Shown here piece by piece: positions 16,636 through 18,698 of a DNA stretch of 18,698 nucleotides (position 1 is its first letter; every line of letters begins with the position of its first letter). Made by a program: the position numbers and the translations under genes. Source of the DNA: Cytidiella melzeri (Eukaryota; Basidiomycota; Agaricomycetes; Polyporales; Irpicaceae); the NCBI GenBank assembly GCA_022592445.1, contig JABYQR010000575.1, forward strand, positions 1-18,698, written 5' to 3'. The notes under the pieces are model-generated. The model saw only the letters and a program-made list of their open reading frames with translations, did no database searches and was not told the DNA's origin.

Positions 16636-17916
16636 TCATCGCCTCGATGAACTAAGACCAGGGACTCTACCATCTGCCCACTCGAGGTCAGATGCAATGG
16701 CTTCTGTGATGTTCTCCAACGGTTTCCAAGGAATGGAGTTGAAGAGTGCTTTGGGCAATTTCTGGGGTGCATTGGTATGTCTGGCGTGGAACTCTGCAAT
16801 GCTCTCTTTCGCATTGGTCAGATTTACTGCAGGTTCCCACGTTACGTCGCCTTCTCCATAGCCTTTCCATTTGACTAAGTACTGCATTTGCCTCCGATAG
16901 ATCCGACTGTCTAGGATCTTCTCAACTTCGTAGACTTGTTGATCATCTACTATGATTGGTGCTGGTGGTTCCGGTATGAGGCCGTTTACTTCGTTTCCTC
17001 TGTACGGAGATAGCCGTTCAACATTGATGTTGTCATGAATACGATATCCGGATTTGAGTTTGATCCGATACGTATGTTCACCGGTTTTCTGAAGAACTGT
17101 GAATGGACCAAGCTGTCTAGGCCCTAGCTTGTCAGACTGCTGATGTACTTTGACGTTCTTGGAAGACAACCACACGAGGTCCCCTTCTTTGAAGACTGGA
17201 GTAGTTCTGCGGGTGTATGCGGAAGCTTCGGCCATCTTTTCCTTAGATAGACGCGAGGCAGCTTCGGCTTCTGCCCGAACCTGTCTGAGCTTTTCTAGAC
17301 GTGCATCTAGGTTCGGCATGCGACTTTGACGACCGACTGGTATGGTGAAATCTGGTAGGTACCCGTACATGACTTCAAACGGAGAGTGCTGCGTAGATGA
17401 GTTGACACGAGAGTTGATGGCGAATTCAGCCACTGGGATGTATTCTGCCCAATCATCTTGTCGTTGGTCAACAAAGAGTCGTAGAATCTTTTCTACTTCT
17501 TGGTTGACTCTTTCCGTTTGACCGTTAGCCTGAGGATGATAGGCTGTAGTCATAGCGCCAGTGATGCCTAGCCGTTTGTACAACGCCTGCATGACACGAG
17601 CCGCAAACTGAGGTCCTCTATCAGATATGAACTGTCGGGGAATACCATGGAGCCTGAAAACTTCTTTGATGTGTAGGTCGGCTATGCCATCCGCTGTAAC
17701 AGTAGACTGGGTCGGGATTACATGACTTTGTTTGCTATACAAGTCTGTGTATACTGCAATCATGTCAAATCCATTGCTTCGTGGAAGGGGTCCGACTAAG
17801 TCTACGCCAACCACCTGCCAGGGTCCCTCTGGTACTTCAATGGGCTGTATCGGAACGACATGATGCTGCGTGACATGGATAGTCCAACAGAGACCGGATT
17901 TTTCCAACAATGTCAC
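16636..17916 (-). pseudogene. Integrase-chromodomain fragment fused to an inverted LTR
   Basis: The C-terminal part of a second Ty3/gypsy pol, open for 426 codons from an alternative start, with no frameshift. Its first 15 or so codons (17916-17871) are LTR sequence; genuine integrase starts at about HHVVPIQPIEVPEGPW. The catalytic residues are D39 (VGVDLVGPLP), D99 (FISDRGPQF) and E135 (GQTERVNQ), with 35 residues between D99 and E135. The chromodomain is at about 329-380 (YEVEKILDSR, LVKWKGYGEGDVTWEP) with aromatic-cage candidates Y329, W350 and Y353. The zinc-binding domain, RT, protease and gag are missing. It differs clearly from the first element, so it is another family. Confidence 0.9.
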
Positions 17917-18661
17917 CAGTTTACAGCCTTAGGCGCCTATCTAGAGCGCTTATTTTCCGGCTAGGAATGTTACCGGACCTAACCCTAACCCGGGTCACGT
18001 GACATCCTGCCTTATTTATCAATAGTCCAGACCCAAACCCTAGACTCAATCTGGAGCGGTTCCAGATCAACCTAGGCTATTGTTCTATTGTTCTCCTTCC
18101 ATTGTTAGGGATTCCCCAGGGATTCCCCAGGGATTTCCCCAGTTCTTATTGTCTTATTGTCTTTCGTCTATTGTCTTCTGTCTATTGTTAGGGATTCCCC
18201 AGGGATTCCCCAGTTTCTATTGTTCTATTGTTCCAGTTTCTATTGTTCTATTGTCTTATTGTTCTAGCTCTATTGTTCTACGTACCCTGGTCTTTGACAG
18301 CTACCCTGGTCCCTTATTGTTCTATTGTTACTCCAGCCCCACAGTTACTCCAGTCCCTAGTGTGGGAACTTGTGCACAGACCACCCAGCCACAGTATATA
18401 TAGTAGCCCTTACCCTCCCTAGCTCTGCATCTTGACCTCTCTGTCATTTGCACTGCTAGGTGAGTTACTGCATGTAACTTAGTATCATATCTTATTAACT
18501 CTGTCATTTGCACTGCTAGTATCCGGCCTTTGAGCCTGCTTGCCTGCTCATCATCGACTTTGACCTTGTTGTCGTCGTTGAAGATCCACTTCCACTTCCA
18601 CTCCCTCCCCTCTCTACCCTTGTTTAGGGTTTAGTAGTATAGCAGCAGTCGCTCCGCGACA
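17871..18661 (+). repeat. LTR of second chromovirus, inverted copy
   Basis: A 791-bp LTR running TGACATGGATAGTCC to CTCCGCGACA on the plus strand, opposite in orientation to 15898-16617. The two form a large inverted repeat with a 1.25-kb spacer. The length difference of 71 bp seems to come from the ATTGTTCTATTGTC and GGGATTCCCCAG repeats (about 18075-18330) and from the terminal part. No matching 5-bp duplication flanks it (GCTGCG before, TTAGG after), so it is not a simple solo-LTR insertion. Confidence 0.88.
18395..18402 (+). promoter_or_regulatory. TATA box of inverted second-element LTR
   Basis: TATATATA on the plus strand, followed by CCCTTACCCTCCCTAG as in the left copy. Being inverted, this LTR would promote transcription out of the right edge of the window. 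Confidence 0.5.
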
Positions 18662-18698
18662 TTAGGTCAAGATACCACACAGCTACCGGCACGACTGC

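Noticed and set aside
15893..18666. Second element as a normal LTR element or simple terminal-inverted-repeat transposon
   Set aside because: The LTRs are inverted relative to each other and no matching target duplications flank the pair; the inverted ends are LTR termini, not DNA-transposon ends.
1..18698. tRNA, rRNA, CRISPR array or bacterial defence system
   Set aside because: No cloverleaf with a conserved T-loop, no rRNA-like core and no regularly spaced short repeat with unique spacers was found; the tandem repeats present are minisatellite or LTR-internal.

Overview
The window looks like transposon-rich, intergenic-poor genomic DNA of a basidiomycete fungus, probably an agaricomycete. 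The reasons are a multi-exon host-type gene whose probable introns are all 49 to 57 nt with GT..AG borders, and two Ty3/gypsy retroelements whose integrases end in a chromodomain (chromoviruses). No bacterial-type operons, rRNA, tRNA or CRISPR were seen. The organism assignment is an inference from gene style, not from a species marker.

Layout. (1) 1-679 and 9593-10390 are two halves of one minisatellite locus with units of about 127-143 bp. (2) That array was split by a roughly 622-bp element that looks like a solo LTR (680-721 plus 9013-9592; target duplication CCCAC). (3) That LTR was in turn split by a complete-length 8.3-kb Ty3/gypsy element on the minus strand (722-9007; target duplication CATCT). 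(4) 10391-11060 holds nothing recognisable. (5) 11061-13892 (minus) is a multi-exon gene or gene fragment of unknown function, lacking a visible start and carrying a frameshift and an in-frame TAG. (6) 13.9-15.9 kb is GC-richer, with a TATA box and a 175-codon Cys-rich ORF on the plus strand. (7) 15898-18661 is a rearranged second chromovirus: one LTR, an intact integrase-chromodomain reading frame, then a second LTR in inverted orientation that is fused directly to the integrase.

The 8.3-kb element is the main system here. Read on the minus strand it runs: 5' LTR, a self-priming primer-binding site, a leader of about 560 nt, an extra ORF upstream of gag (here called ORF0), gag, a -1 ribosomal frameshift cassette (slippery TTTTTTC followed by a bulged 11-bp stem-loop that contains the gag stop), pol in the order protease, reverse transcriptase, RNase H, integrase, chromodomain, then a polypurine tract and the 3' LTR. 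A TATA box sits 34 nt before the inferred transcript start, and that transcript start is exactly the sequence complementary to the primer-binding site, so promoter and priming model support each other. The copy cannot be autonomous as read: about eleven single-base-type frameshifts interrupt ORF0, gag and pol, yet I found no nonsense codons within the coding segments, and the two LTRs are about 99% identical outside R-U5. That combination points to recent movement of a defective copy in trans, or to indel errors in the sequence; I cannot separate these here.
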